From Listeria ivanovii subsp. ivanovii (GTDB lineage: Bacteria > Bacillota > Bacilli > Lactobacillales > Listeriaceae), in contig NZ_LT906478.1 in the NCBI RefSeq assembly GCF_900187025.1, positions 2,464,001 to 2,528,000 of the forward strand: a stretch of 64,000 nucleotides of DNA, read 5' to 3'. Each line of letters begins with the position of its first letter. Position 1 is the stretch's first letter. Positions 38,664 through 47,123 of this stretch are shown piece by piece. The position numbers and the translations under genes are program-made. The notes beneath the pieces were generated by a model, which ran no database searches, had not been told where the DNA came from, and saw only the letters and a list, made by a program, of their open reading frames with translations.

Positions 38664-40826
38664 TTATTTCGTCATTTTATGCTTTTTACCTGGCCAAAAT
38701 GCCCATTTTCCAAGGAGTACTGTAATAGACGGTACTAGGAACGGACGAACGATAAATGTATCTAGCAAGACGCCTATTGCTGTAATTAAACCAAATTGTA
38801 CTAATAATTGGATTGGGAGCGTAGTTAAAACCCCAAATGTTCCTGCTAAAATTAAACCAGCCGAGGTTATAACGCCACCTGTCTGTCCTACCCCTTCTGT
38901 TATCGCTTGTCTGAGTGGTAGTTTTTCACTATTTTTCCAAATGCTAGAAATCATAAATATGTTGTAATCTTCCCCAAGTGCCACGATGAAGACAAAAGCA
39001 TACAGAGGTATTAAACCAGATATCGCATCCACTCCCATAGCATAATGGATAATGACCCACCCTAGTCCGAGCGCCCCCACAAAAGAAAGCAGCACGGTTG
39101 CGACTAAATAGAGCATTGCTGTAATGGAACGTAAATAGCAGAGTAGTAAAATCGCAATTAAAGCAATAACTAACGGAATAATGACTTTCTCGTCATGCGT
39201 TGTTACAGCACGCGAATCGAATTGTGTTGCAGTTTGTCCGGCGATATAAACATCATTTCCTTTGTCTGCAGCCGAGCGAACTTTTGGTACAACATCCATC
39301 GCTTCGTTACTATATGGGTTATCTTCCAAAATCAATGTATATTTTTGATAGCCATTGTTTCGTTCTGGTCTTGATACTGACTTAACCCCGTCCACATTCT
39401 CAAGAGATTCTTTCATGGATTCCTTCGAGTTCACAACAACTTCCATCGGGGCAAGCATACCCGCTCCAAAGTGATCACTAATTAACGTGAATCCTTCTCG
39501 AGATGGCATATCCTCTGGAAAAGTTGAAAGTGTGTCATACGTATATTTGACTTGTGTCGTAAAAATACCGCAGCCAATTAAAATTATCAATGTAATAATC
39601 AAAATTCGCACAGGATGTTTCGCGGACATCTCACCAATTTTATGCCAGAAACGATTTTCTTTGTGGTGTTTCGGTGTTTTGGCTTTTTTCTCCGAACGTT
39701 TCTCTTCCATTTCGACTGTTCTTGGGACAAACGGCCAGAATGAAACGCGACCAAAAATACCTAACAATGCTGGTACGAGCGTTAATGATGATATCATCAT
39801 AATGAAAATTGCTAAACTAAATGGTACTGCAAAATTATGAAATGAACCGTACTCGGCAGCTAGAAGTAATAGAAGTGCCGCCATGACAGTCAAGCCACTT
39901 AGAGCAATTGCTCCGGCCGTTCCACTAAAAGCTTCTTTAAATGCTTGAAAACGATTTTTTTCGTTATGCAAATGACTTCGGAATCTGGATATCAGGAATA
40001 AACAATAATCTGTTCCTGCCCCAAACAGCAATACCGTCATAATCGAGAGCCCCTGCGAACCGTATGTGATAATTCCTTCTTTCGCCAATAAACCAATAAT
40101 TGGCGTAATCACCAAGTAAGCAAAACCTACCGCAATTAAAGGAATTAAAGCCAAAATAGGCGAACGATAAATCACTAATAAAAATACGAGTACAAGTAAA
40201 ACTGTTCCAATTAGAAGTGATACATCCGCATCTTTAAACAGACCACTCGCATCGACACTTATCCCTGCTGGACCAGTTGTTCGAGCTACTAATGTGTCGC
40301 TCGCTGTCACTTTTTGAGCAAATGGATTTTCACCAATGGTTGTTTTTGCTGCTGACTCTAGCTGATTAAAGCTTTTCGTCAACTCATCTGATGTCGCGCT
40401 ATCTTCCATAATCACTGTCTGGATAAAAGTTGTGCCATCTTTGGAAACTTGTTGTTTTAAGACTACTGGCGGCATTTTATCATAAGGAACAGCTGTTTTC
40501 TGAAAATCTACTGGGTTTTCTGTTAGCTCCTTGCTATATTTTTGAATATTAATTAAGTCTCCAGTTGTTAAACCTGTAGAGCGATACCAGGTAATAAGCG
40601 CAGGCACCCCATCTGTTCCTGCAAATTGCTCATCAATTAATTTTTGCGCGACAACGGAAGGTTCTGAACTAGGCAAATCTTTCGCTGCATCATCTTTATA
40701 GTCTGCAGCTTTTGGAAAAAACATTTGTAAAACGATGATTGCAATAATCCAGATTCCAAGTGTGATAAATCGGCCTTTCTTCCCGCCAACTCCATTTGCA
40801 ACTTTGCTTAAAAATCCATCTTTCAT
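38664..40826 (-). CDS. MmpL-type RND exporter
   Basis: A 720-residue membrane protein with two repeats of one helix, a large outer loop and five or more helices (about 12 segments). LLFGAGTDYCLFLISRF and ALGEDYNIFMISSIW carry the D-Y proton-relay pairs of MMPL proteins. The start is ATG 40826 (MKDGFLSKVANG) after AAGGGGGA; the longer frame from 40868 is not supported. It probably exports lipids or drugs using proton motive force; substrate unknown. It follows the tetR-like gene with a palindrome in the gap. Confidence 0.9.
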   Translation of the reverse strand: MKDGFLSKVANGVGGKKGRFITLGIWIIAIIVLQMFFPKAADYKDDAAKDLPSSEPSVVAQKLIDEQFAGTDGVPALITWYRSTGLTTGDLINIQKYSKELTENPVDFQKTAVPYDKMPPVVLKQQVSKDGTTFIQTVIMEDSATSDELTKSFNQLESAAKTTIGENPFAQKVTASDTLVARTTGPAGISVDASGLFKDADVSLLIGTVLLVLVFLLVIYRSPILALIPLIAVGFAYLVITPIIGLLAKEGIITYGSQGLSIMTVLLFGAGTDYCLFLISRFRSHLHNEKNRFQAFKEAFSGTAGAIALSGLTVMAALLLLLAAEYGSFHNFAVPFSLAIFIMMISSLTLVPALLGIFGRVSFWPFVPRTVEMEEKRSEKKAKTPKHHKENRFWHKIGEMSAKHPVRILIITLIILIGCGIFTTQVKYTYDTLSTFPEDMPSREGFTLISDHFGAGMLAPMEVVVNSKESMKESLENVDGVKSVSRPERNNGYQKYTLILEDNPYSNEAMDVVPKVRSAADKGNDVYIAGQTATQFDSRAVTTHDEKVIIPLVIALIAILLLCYLRSITAMLYLVATVLLSFVGALGLGWVIIHYAMGVDAISGLIPLYAFVFIVALGEDYNIFMISSIWKNSEKLPLRQAITEGVGQTGGVITSAGLILAGTFGVLTTLPIQLLVQFGLITAIGVLLDTFIVRPFLVPSITVLLGKWAFWPGKKHKMTK

Positions 40827-40861
40827 TTTAAATCCCCCTTTGAAGTTTGCTCTATTTTCGT

Positions 40862-40875
40862 TTATCAATTGATAA
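40862..40875. promoter_or_regulatory. Candidate TetR operator
   Basis: Perfect 14-base palindrome TTATCAATTGATAA in the 79-base gap between the TetR-like gene and the exporter, 36 bases before the exporter start. Confidence 0.6.
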
Positions 40876-40905
40876 GTGAATCGCCAAAAAAAGAAGCACG
40901 TTCAA

Positions 40906-41517
40906 CTATACCTCTTTTTTTGAAATACCAAACATCATCAAATCAATCAGTTCTTCCATTCGTTCTGTCGTAGTTTGTTTTTCCGCAAACTCACTTTTCC
41001 CAGAAAAAAGTGGGCTAATAGTTGCTAAACAATATCTCGCCGCCACCTCGGCACTGACACCCTCACGCAGTTCGCCAGCAGCTTCTTGCTTTTGGAAAAA
41101 TTCTTGAAAAGGAATTAAATATGTTTGTTGCCATAATTGATACAACAAATATTGATTTTCAGGTTTCATTTCATTCAATATGTCGTGAATCATTAGTAAA
41201 ATATTGGTTGGATGCTTTTCAATTAACATGATTAGCATATCCCGAAGTTGTTCTTCCTTAGGTTTAGTTGATTGCAAAAGCGGGTGCATTTCTATTTGGA
41301 TTTGCTGTGTTAATTCACGGACTACTTCAATATAAAGTGCTTCTTTATCTTCAAAATGATGGTATAGGGCTGGTTGAGTTATATTTAAACGGTTTGCTAT
41401 TTCTCTAGTGGACACTGCTCTGTAACCTTTTTCCATAAATAAATCACGCGCGGTGTTTAGAATTTTCCTTCTAGTTATTGCTAATTCTTCTGCTCTTGTG
41501 CGTTTTTTTTGCATCAT
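40906..41517 (-). CDS. TetR/AcrR-family transcriptional regulator
   Basis: A 203-residue repressor with the TetR HTH: RRKILNTARDLFMEKGYRAV (in part), STREIANRLNITQPALYHHF and EDKEALY. The C-terminal domain is a helical ligand pocket. It lies directly upstream of the MmpL exporter in the same direction, so it most likely represses that gene and itself. Confidence 0.92.
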   Translation of the reverse strand: MMQKKRTRAEELAITRRKILNTARDLFMEKGYRAVSTREIANRLNITQPALYHHFEDKEALYIEVVRELTQQIQIEMHPLLQSTKPKEEQLRDMLIMLIEKHPTNILLMIHDILNEMKPENQYLLYQLWQQTYLIPFQEFFQKQEAAGELREGVSAEVAARYCLATISPLFSGKSEFAEKQTTTERMEELIDLMMFGISKKEV

Positions 41518-41533
41518 CGCCCCACCCTTCTTT

Positions 41534-41929
41534 TCATTCTACAGATAACAATTGAAGCTTCTTATTAATTAATTTTTGCAAAGTTTCTTTATGCCATTTT
41601 CTCCCAAGAACATGCTTACTGACAAGATATTTGCCTTCTTCAACCTCGCCATCTTCTGTAACAGCACGAATGTTTAATTGGTAAACTAGTTTCTTTTTAG
41701 CTAAACTTATTTGTTGAATCGTCTTTGCATCTAAGAAGTGCATTTCTGCATCGCTTAATTTAAATACAAACGTAAACATGCCGGCCTCCGTAAAAGCGAG
41801 AACGAGCGTATGCCTACCTCGCATATTAGGACCCGCGTATAAAAAATCCATTGTATTAACGGTTAAATTATTTTCTTTACTGTATACTCTAATTTCTTCC
41901 TCTAATCGCTCTCTTAAACTAGCTGCCAA
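41534..41929 (-). CDS. Hypothetical protein, 131 residues
   Basis: The start is TTG 41929, with GGAGG eight bases upstream. A soluble protein: helical N-terminus (SLRERLEEEIRVYSKEN), central strands (TLVLAFTEAGMFTFVFKL) and a basic C-terminus (VLGRKWHKETLQKLINKKLQ). No domain is recognised. It is 17 bases upstream of the TetR-like gene and probably co-transcribed with it. The gap 41930-42232 shows only AT-rich DNA with no feature I can support. Confidence 0.8.
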   Translation of the reverse strand: MAASLRERLEEEIRVYSKENNLTVNTMDFLYAGPNMRGRHTLVLAFTEAGMFTFVFKLSDAEMHFLDAKTIQQISLAKKKLVYQLNIRAVTEDGEVEEGKYLVSKHVLGRKWHKETLQKLINKKLQLLSVE

Positions 41930-42232
41930 AATAAGCGCCTCCCTTGCTGGTTACCATTTTACCAGAAAAAAATTGTATGTATATGCCTTTCCATTTTAAT
42001 TCTCTATAATAATAGCATTATTAGGCCAAAAAAAGTATAGCTATAAAGAGCTAAAACTGCTTTTTAGAGAGATTTCTTTCATTTATAAAGAATAAAACCT
42101 ATATATATGAATTAATAGTCTACTTGTCCTCGTAGTTATGCTAAAATAAATGCTGTGGCTATGAAAGCTAAAACAATACGGTATAAGCGTTTTTACGATT
42201 ATATATAAATAATAATAGGAAGTTGGGAGAAA

Positions 42233-42568
42233 ATGGGGGAATGGAACACCATTGAAACACGAAATGGAAGAACATCATTTTTTGATGGGGGATTACTGCA
42301 GTATATTGGTTGGACAATACTTGGATTCATTGTAACTATTTGTACAATTGGTATTTGTTATCCGTGGGCGTTATGTATGGTCTACGGCTGGAAAATAAAT
42401 CATACAGTTATCGAAGGCAAACGTTTGAAATTCCAAGGATCTGCGGTTGGACTTTTTGGACACTGGATCAAATGGTTCCTACTTTGTGTTATCACAGTTG
42501 GAATTTATGGTTTCTGGGTTTTCATTAAGTTAGAAGATTGGAAAGTAAGAAATACAATTATTAAATAA
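42233..42568 (+). CDS. DUF898-like small membrane protein
   Basis: A 111-residue protein with two or more hydrophobic segments (IGWTILGFIVTICTIGICYP, WFLLCVITVGIYGFWVFI). The repeated pattern CTIGICYPWALCMVYGWKIN and VGIYGFWVFIKLEDW resembles DUF898/YjgN half-units. TGGGAG precedes the ATG. Function unknown. Ended by a strong terminator. Confidence 0.75.
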   Translation: MGEWNTIETRNGRTSFFDGGLLQYIGWTILGFIVTICTIGICYPWALCMVYGWKINHTVIEGKRLKFQGSAVGLFGHWIKWFLLCVITVGIYGFWVFIKLEDWKVRNTIIK

Positions 42569-42622
42569 CAAAAAAACATCCTGCAAACGGGCTTATCTCC
42601 GCCATTGTAGGATGTTTTTTTG
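42569..42622. terminator. Terminator of the DUF898-like gene
   Basis: AAAAAAACATCCTGCA / TGTAGGATGTTTTTTT stem, symmetrical A and T tracts. Confidence 0.9.
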
Positions 42623-42700
42623 TTATCATTTTAAGATCATAAGAATTGAAACTAAATTATAATTTTTTGTATTTAATATAGAAAAAATTCGTTTTTCAAT

Positions 42701-44185
42701 TCATGTCTTTTTACTAATTACAAACGCAGTACCTAATAAAAGCAATCCCAATAATGGCACATTCTTACTATCACCGCTTTTTGGAAGTGTAGTTCCTTGA
42801 GAATCATAAATCCCCTTATTACTGTCTGTAGTTTCTTGTAAGTCCAGGAATTGTTTATTAGAACGGTTATTTCTCGATATTTTACTCATAGTGCTTTTTG
42901 AATTACCATCTCTTTTAGCAGGGGGAGTTGTATGGCTTCCATTTGTATTTGTTGATGATGGTGTAGTTGCGCCATTTACTTGTATGTTAGATTCTGACTC
43001 AGTTTTTTTTTTGAATTGAGCATATAAAGTAATATCTTTTGCTGGCATTTTGTTCATTACAAAATCCCATTTTTTGCCACCTTTCTTTGCATCATACCAA
43101 CCTTCAAAGCTATAACCTTTTTTAGATGGCATTCCCGGTTCTTGGAGATATTTTTGATATTCTACTTTTTGTGTCGTTGTTTTCCCTCCAACTTCTAAGG
43201 TTGCTGTATAGCTATTTACTTTAAATTGGGCATATAAGGTAAAATCATAACTTGGTGTATAATCGGTTGTAAAGTTCCATTTCTTACCAAAAGCCTCGGC
43301 GCTATACCAACCTTTAAATGTATAACCTTCTTTGGTTGGAGTTTTCGGCTCGGTTAATAACATTCCTGCTTGCATTTTTTCTTCTGTTTCCACACCATCT
43401 ATATCATAATAGGCTTTAGCAGAAACTGGTTTTAATGGTTGCACCACTTTCCCCGTGAAGAAAGTTCTTGCACCTCCAACCGTTAGATATTCACTAAAAC
43501 TATAACTTACTTCAGGCACATAAGCGGATAAATTCCACATAAGGTTCGGATTTGCTACTTTACCATTATTACTCACTTTTAAATATTGGAGTAACGTACT
43601 TGTTTCATTTCTTACGGTAATCGGAATCGCTATATTTTCTTGATAATTTATTGCCGGGTTGGTATAAGTTTGGTTACGTATGTCTAAAACTATAAGATTT
43701 TTCAACCCTGCTAATGGACTTATATCTATCACCTGATTATTGTCCAAAATTAATTCATTTAGTCGGTTTAGTTTAGATAGAGCACTTACATCTTTCACCT
43801 GATTGTCTTTTAAAGATAGATACCTTAAATCAGTTAATTCAGCAAGTTTACTAATATCACTTATCTGGTTATCAAAAAAATACAATAGCTTCAAATTGGT
43901 TAAGTATTGGATTCCATCAATCCTTTTGATACTTTTATGGCTAGCGCGGAGTGTGTCTATACTATCTAATTCGCTTTGTGATACAGCATCTGTAACGTTC
44001 CATCTCCCTAAAGCCTCCCTTACTACTTCAGCTAGATTAGGATCTGGAAAAAGTTGATTAATAGGCGTTGGAGTTGTTAGGCTCGCCGCTTTACTTGTCA
44101 TAACGTAACTTGTTTTAATTCCTCCAATAACAATAATTACTAGCGCCAGTATGAATGTCTTTTTTAACCATGTACTCTTTCTCAT
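42701..44185 (-). CDS. LPXTG-type internalin with LRRs and InlB-type B repeats
   Basis: A 494-residue surface protein. Signal peptide (TFILALVIIVIGGIKTSYVM), internalin cap (TPINQLFPDPNLAEVVREAL, SQSELDSIDTL), about four 22-residue LRRs (LKLLYFFDNQISDISKLAEL, LRYLSLKDNQVKDVSALSKL, LNELILDNNQVIDISPLAGL, LIVLDIRNQT) and an Ig-like inter-repeat region. Two B repeats follow (GYTFKGWYSAEAFGKKWNF, GYSFEGWYDAKKGGKKWDF, each ending TLYAQFK). A sorting signal LPKSGD is followed by a membrane segment and SKKT. Sortase A should anchor it. The LRR array is short. It is not in this spot in EGD-e as I remember it, and a PrfA-box-like promoter lies upstream. Confidence 0.93.
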   Translation of the reverse strand: MRKSTWLKKTFILALVIIVIGGIKTSYVMTSKAASLTTPTPINQLFPDPNLAEVVREALGRWNVTDAVSQSELDSIDTLRASHKSIKRIDGIQYLTNLKLLYFFDNQISDISKLAELTDLRYLSLKDNQVKDVSALSKLNRLNELILDNNQVIDISPLAGLKNLIVLDIRNQTYTNPAINYQENIAIPITVRNETSTLLQYLKVSNNGKVANPNLMWNLSAYVPEVSYSFSEYLTVGGARTFFTGKVVQPLKPVSAKAYYDIDGVETEEKMQAGMLLTEPKTPTKEGYTFKGWYSAEAFGKKWNFTTDYTPSYDFTLYAQFKVNSYTATLEVGGKTTTQKVEYQKYLQEPGMPSKKGYSFEGWYDAKKGGKKWDFVMNKMPAKDITLYAQFKKKTESESNIQVNGATTPSSTNTNGSHTTPPAKRDGNSKSTMSKISRNNRSNKQFLDLQETTDSNKGIYDSQGTTLPKSGDSKNVPLLGLLLLGTAFVISKKT

Positions 44186-44283
44186 TATCTACACCTCTTA
44201 TAAAAAGTAAAAAAACGAAAAGATAAATTCACTAATTAGTTTCGATAACGCCTTTATTTCTCCCATTCTGAAACCTTCGATAT

Positions 44284-44326
44284 ATGATAACCAAAACCGG
44301 AGACCACATTCTACAACATTTGTTAA
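44284..44326 (-). promoter_or_regulatory. PrfA-box-like promoter upstream of the LPXTG internalin
   Basis: TTAACAAATGTTGT (44326-44313) matches TTAACANNTGTTAA at 10 of 12 specified positions. After a 23-base spacer comes TATCAT (44289-44284), the box-to-minus-10 distance of PrfA-dependent promoters. The internalin ATG is 99 bases further on. It overlaps the tail of a terminator. Confidence 0.5.
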
Positions 44327-44386
44327 AACACAAAAAAACGACCTTCCTAAAACAGACTTTTGGTCTAGCTTTTGAAGGTCAGCCAT
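44327..44386 (-). terminator. Terminator upstream of the internalin
   Basis: TGACCTTC / GGAAGGTC outer stem on the minus strand followed by GTTTTTTTG, right after the cell-wall-domain remnant. Confidence 0.8.
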
Positions 44387-44391
44387 TTTTA

Positions 44392-44643
44392 TTATCTTTT
44401 CGTACTTAGGTTAACTGCTCTTGCCCAGCCAGCACCTTTGATTCGGTATCATTGTTGACCTCTAATGGTTGCTTTTCGGTCAATGGTTACTCTCTTGCAA
44501 CCAAATTTTTGGAGCTTCCCATGTCTAATTGCTGCATCCGCCACTAGCATACTGTAATAAGCTTGGTTTTTCTTTCTTACGTTCACAAAACGAGCGCCGG
44601 CTACTTTTTTCTCCATACATGGTTTGTAAAAAAACAGCGACAT
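44392..44643 (-). pseudogene. Remnant of a cell-wall-binding-type domain, broken by a TGA
   Basis: A 64-codon piece (EKKVAGARFVNVRKKNQAYY, VADAAIRHGKLQKFG, VTIDRKATIRGQQ) ends in TGA at 44451-44449. The same frame continues YRIKGAGWARAVNLSTKR to a TAA. Restoring Trp gives QQWYRIKGAGWARAVN, the pattern of repeated C-terminal domains (DUF5776-like/SH3-like) in Listeria surface proteins and phage lysins. Without its N-terminal part it looks like the tail of a larger surface protein or lysin. It lies 50 bases from tRNA-Arg, so a prophage origin is possible. Confidence 0.55.
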
Positions 44644-44693
44644 TTTTAGTGGGAAGACTACTGTTATAAAAGCGTTTAAGCCGTTTTCATTAA

Positions 44694-44765
44694 TGCCCTC
44701 GGAGGGAATCGAACCCCCATTTTAAGAACCGGAATCTTACGTGCTATCCGTTGCACCACGAGGGC
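44694..44765 (-). tRNA. tRNA-Arg (anticodon CCG)
   Basis: A 72-base cloverleaf: acceptor GCCCTCG / CGAGGGC with discriminator A, D arm GTGC/GCAC, anticodon stem TAAGA/TCTTA with loop TTCCGGT, and T arm GGGGG/CCCTC around TTCGATT. CCA is not encoded. It reads CGG codons. A tRNA-Arg gene is the attachment site of Listeria phage PSA; whether it is this one is from memory. No prophage is present here. Confidence 0.95.
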
Positions 44766-44845
44766 TTTATGTAAGATGAAAATCATTACCGTACGAATAA
44801 TAATTATAGCGAAAAATATATGGTTTTACAAGTTTTATTTTAAAC

Positions 44846-44879
44846 TAAAAAGCCAGCAGATCCGAAGATTTACTGGCTA
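44846..44879 (-). terminator. Terminator of the chitin-binding gene
   Basis: AGCCAG / CTGGCT stem around an AT-rich loop, followed by TTTTTAG on the minus strand. Confidence 0.7.
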
Positions 44880-44884
44880 AATGG

Positions 44885-46321
44885 TTATTTTACTAATACC
44901 CAGACAGATGAGCTGTCTGGTTTCACCCCTTTTATCCACCATTTTGCTTGGTAGGTTTTTCCATCGTAAATGACTTTATCTCCGCCATTATATGCTTTAG
45001 ATGCATTCCAGGCTTGGGTTTCTGTACTTGTTGTTTTCCACACGTCACTTGAATCTGGTTTATTTCCTTTTGTCCACCACTGAGCTGTATAAGCTATGCC
45101 ATTGTACATGATTTGGTCGCCGGCATTATAAATTCTGTCCACTTTCCATGTATTACTTGGGTCAAGTGGTTTTGTTTTCACTGTGATTTCATTACTTACA
45201 AGCGAACGGTTTCCTGATGTATCCACAGCATAAACCTTATATTTGTAAGTTGTGTTATTTGTAAGTTTTGTATCTTGGAACATTGTTGCTGTTGTTGTAA
45301 GAATTTTCTTGTTATCTCGATATAGTTCATAACTTTTCACTTCTACGTTATCCGTAGCTGCTTGCCAACAAAGGGCAATCGTTGTATCTGTTTGCGCATG
45401 TGACATTAAGTTTTTTGGTGCAGTAGGTGCTTCTGTATCCACTGCTGGTGCTTCTTTTGTCGTTAACCTAATTCCACTACTCAAAGCCGACTTATTCCCA
45501 GCAAAATCTTTGGCGCGAACTGTGTATGTGTAACTAGTATTTTCTTTAACAGTTGTATCTTCATACGCAGCTGCTTGACTTTCTCCTATTGATTTTCCAT
45601 CACGTAAAATTTCATAACCATTAATTCCTACGTTGTCAGTTGATGCAGTCCATTTTAAACTCACTTTTTTCGCCGTAGTTGCACCTGTTATATTCGTTGG
45701 TGCAGTGGGTGCTTCCGTATCAACGACTGGCGCCACGTCTGAATTAATAATATTGGCGTCAATAACTTGATAAAATGCGTTTGCTGTATCTGCAATGGAC
45801 CAAATGCCAAGAATAACATAATAGCCAGAACGATCGCTCGGAATATTAATTTCTTGTTTAGCAAGTGCACTAGGCGTACTACCATCAACGGTTATTTCCG
45901 CTAATGGTTCTAGTGTAGCTCTTGTTAAAGGTTTATTTGGGTCCCAACCTTTTTTAGTAATGAAATATTGCCAACCACTAGTTCTATGAGGAGCAGTCAG
46001 CGTCTATTCCACCGTAAGTGGTCCGGACTTAATGTCTACTTTTGCCCAACGATTTTGTGTTTGTTCATCCAAAAGTAGATATTTTCCACCTCCAGCAATT
46101 TTCCCATCGACCGGTCCACTTGCTGGAAATCCTTTAGCAGCTTCTACGCTTTGTGGTTCATACTGCGCAGATCCTACCCCTGTATTGATACCTTGACTTG
46201 CTAAGTATACTCGACTTGCTGGTTTTGATATGTAACCATGAGCAGAAACACTTGTTTGAAAAAGAACTACCGCTAATACGAAAACAGCAAAGAACGTACC
46301 TATTTTTGTATATTTCTTCAT
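44885..46321 (-). pseudogene. Chitin-active lytic polysaccharide monooxygenase (AA10) gene cut by an amber codon
   Basis: One frame of 478 codons with a single TAG at 46006-46004 (codon 106). The signal peptide ends at Ala27, leaving His28 of HGYISKPASR as the first copper ligand. The stop replaces a probable Trp in TVE-W-TLTAPHRTSG, just before the second copper histidine, so the 105-residue product cannot form the active site. Downstream are the rest of AA10, two fibronectin III domains (starts TAPTNITGATTAKKVSLKW and TAPKNLMSHAQ) and two CBM5/12 modules (WWTKGNKPDSSDVW, WWIKGVKPDSSSVW). The full length fits the L. monocytogenes secreted chitin-binding protein (478 residues by memory). Confidence 0.93.
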
Positions 46322-46400
46322 TTCTACACCTTCCTTTCGATATAGTCTATTATACCTTTTTGTTAAATTTAAACCTATTTTTTTGCTTCAAACTTTATCA

Positions 46401-46430
46401 TTTGACCTAATTTGACCATTCGTGTATGAT
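46401..46430 (+). promoter_or_regulatory. clpP promoter with CtsR operator
   Basis: TTTGACCTAATTTGACC (46401-46417) is the reverse of GGTCAAA-N3-GGTCAAA, the CtsR heptad repeat. TTGACC (46402-46407) and TATGAT (46425-46430) with a 17-base spacer form the promoter it covers. Confidence 0.92.
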
Positions 46431-46478
46431 ATAAACAAAGCTAATTCAAAATTTACATTTAACAGGAGGAATCTTGAT

Positions 46479-47075
46479 ATGAACTTAATTCCAACAGTAA
46501 TTGAACAAACTAGCCGTGGTGAGCGCGCGTATGACATTTATTCTCGTTTGTTAAAAGACAGAATTATTATGTTAGGGTCTGCAATTGATGATAATGTTGC
46601 TAACTCTATCGTTTCTCAACTATTATTCTTAGATGCACAAGATCCTGAAAAAGATATTTTCTTATATATCAATTCTCCAGGAGGTAGTATTTCAGCTGGA
46701 ATGGCGATTTACGATACAATGAATTTCGTTAAAGCTGACGTCCAAACAATCGGTATGGGAATGGCTGCTTCTATGGGTTCATTCTTACTTACAGCTGGTG
46801 CAAATGGTAAACGTTTTGCTCTACCAAATGCAGAAATTATGATTCACCAACCACTTGGCGGTGCGCAAGGTCAAGCAACTGAAATCGAAATTGCTGCTCG
46901 TCACATTTTAAAAATTAAAGAACGTATGAATACGATTATGGCGGAAAAAACTGGCCAACCATATGAAGTAATCGCTCGTGATACAGATCGTGATAATTTC
47001 ATGACTGCACAAGAAGCAAAAGATTATGGCTTGATTGATGATATTATCGTTAACAAAGCTGGTTTAAAAGGTTAA
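46479..47075 (+). CDS. clpP: ATP-dependent Clp protease proteolytic subunit
   Basis: A 198-residue serine protease with triad S98 (AASMGS), H123 (MIHQPLGG) and D172 (TDRDNF). ATG 46479 follows AGGAGG; the frame extends 19 codons further up without support. It forms tetradecamers with ClpC/ClpX/ClpE and degrades misfolded and tmRNA-tagged proteins. Repressed by CtsR. Confidence 0.98.
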   Translation: MNLIPTVIEQTSRGERAYDIYSRLLKDRIIMLGSAIDDNVANSIVSQLLFLDAQDPEKDIFLYINSPGGSISAGMAIYDTMNFVKADVQTIGMGMAASMGSFLLTAGANGKRFALPNAEIMIHQPLGGAQGQATEIEIAARHILKIKERMNTIMAEKTGQPYEVIARDTDRDNFMTAQEAKDYGLIDDIIVNKAGLKG

Positions 47076-47079
47076 TACG

Positions 47080-47117
47080 AAAAAAGGATGCTGCATTAAC
47101 TTGCAACATCCTTTTTT
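47080..47117. terminator. Bidirectional terminator
   Basis: AAAAAAGGATG(C)TGC / GCA(A)CATCCTTTTTT stem between convergent clpP and the permease gene. Confidence 0.9.
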
Positions 47118-47123
47118 ATGCAC

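Noticed and set aside
44198-44386. 62-codon frame upstream of the internalin as a gene
   Set aside because: It runs through a terminator hairpin and the PrfA-box-like promoter and lacks a ribosome binding site.
45688-45888. Minus-strand frame of 66 codons overlapping the LPMO gene
   Set aside because: It is out of frame with the AA10/FnIII reading frame, which stays open across this region.
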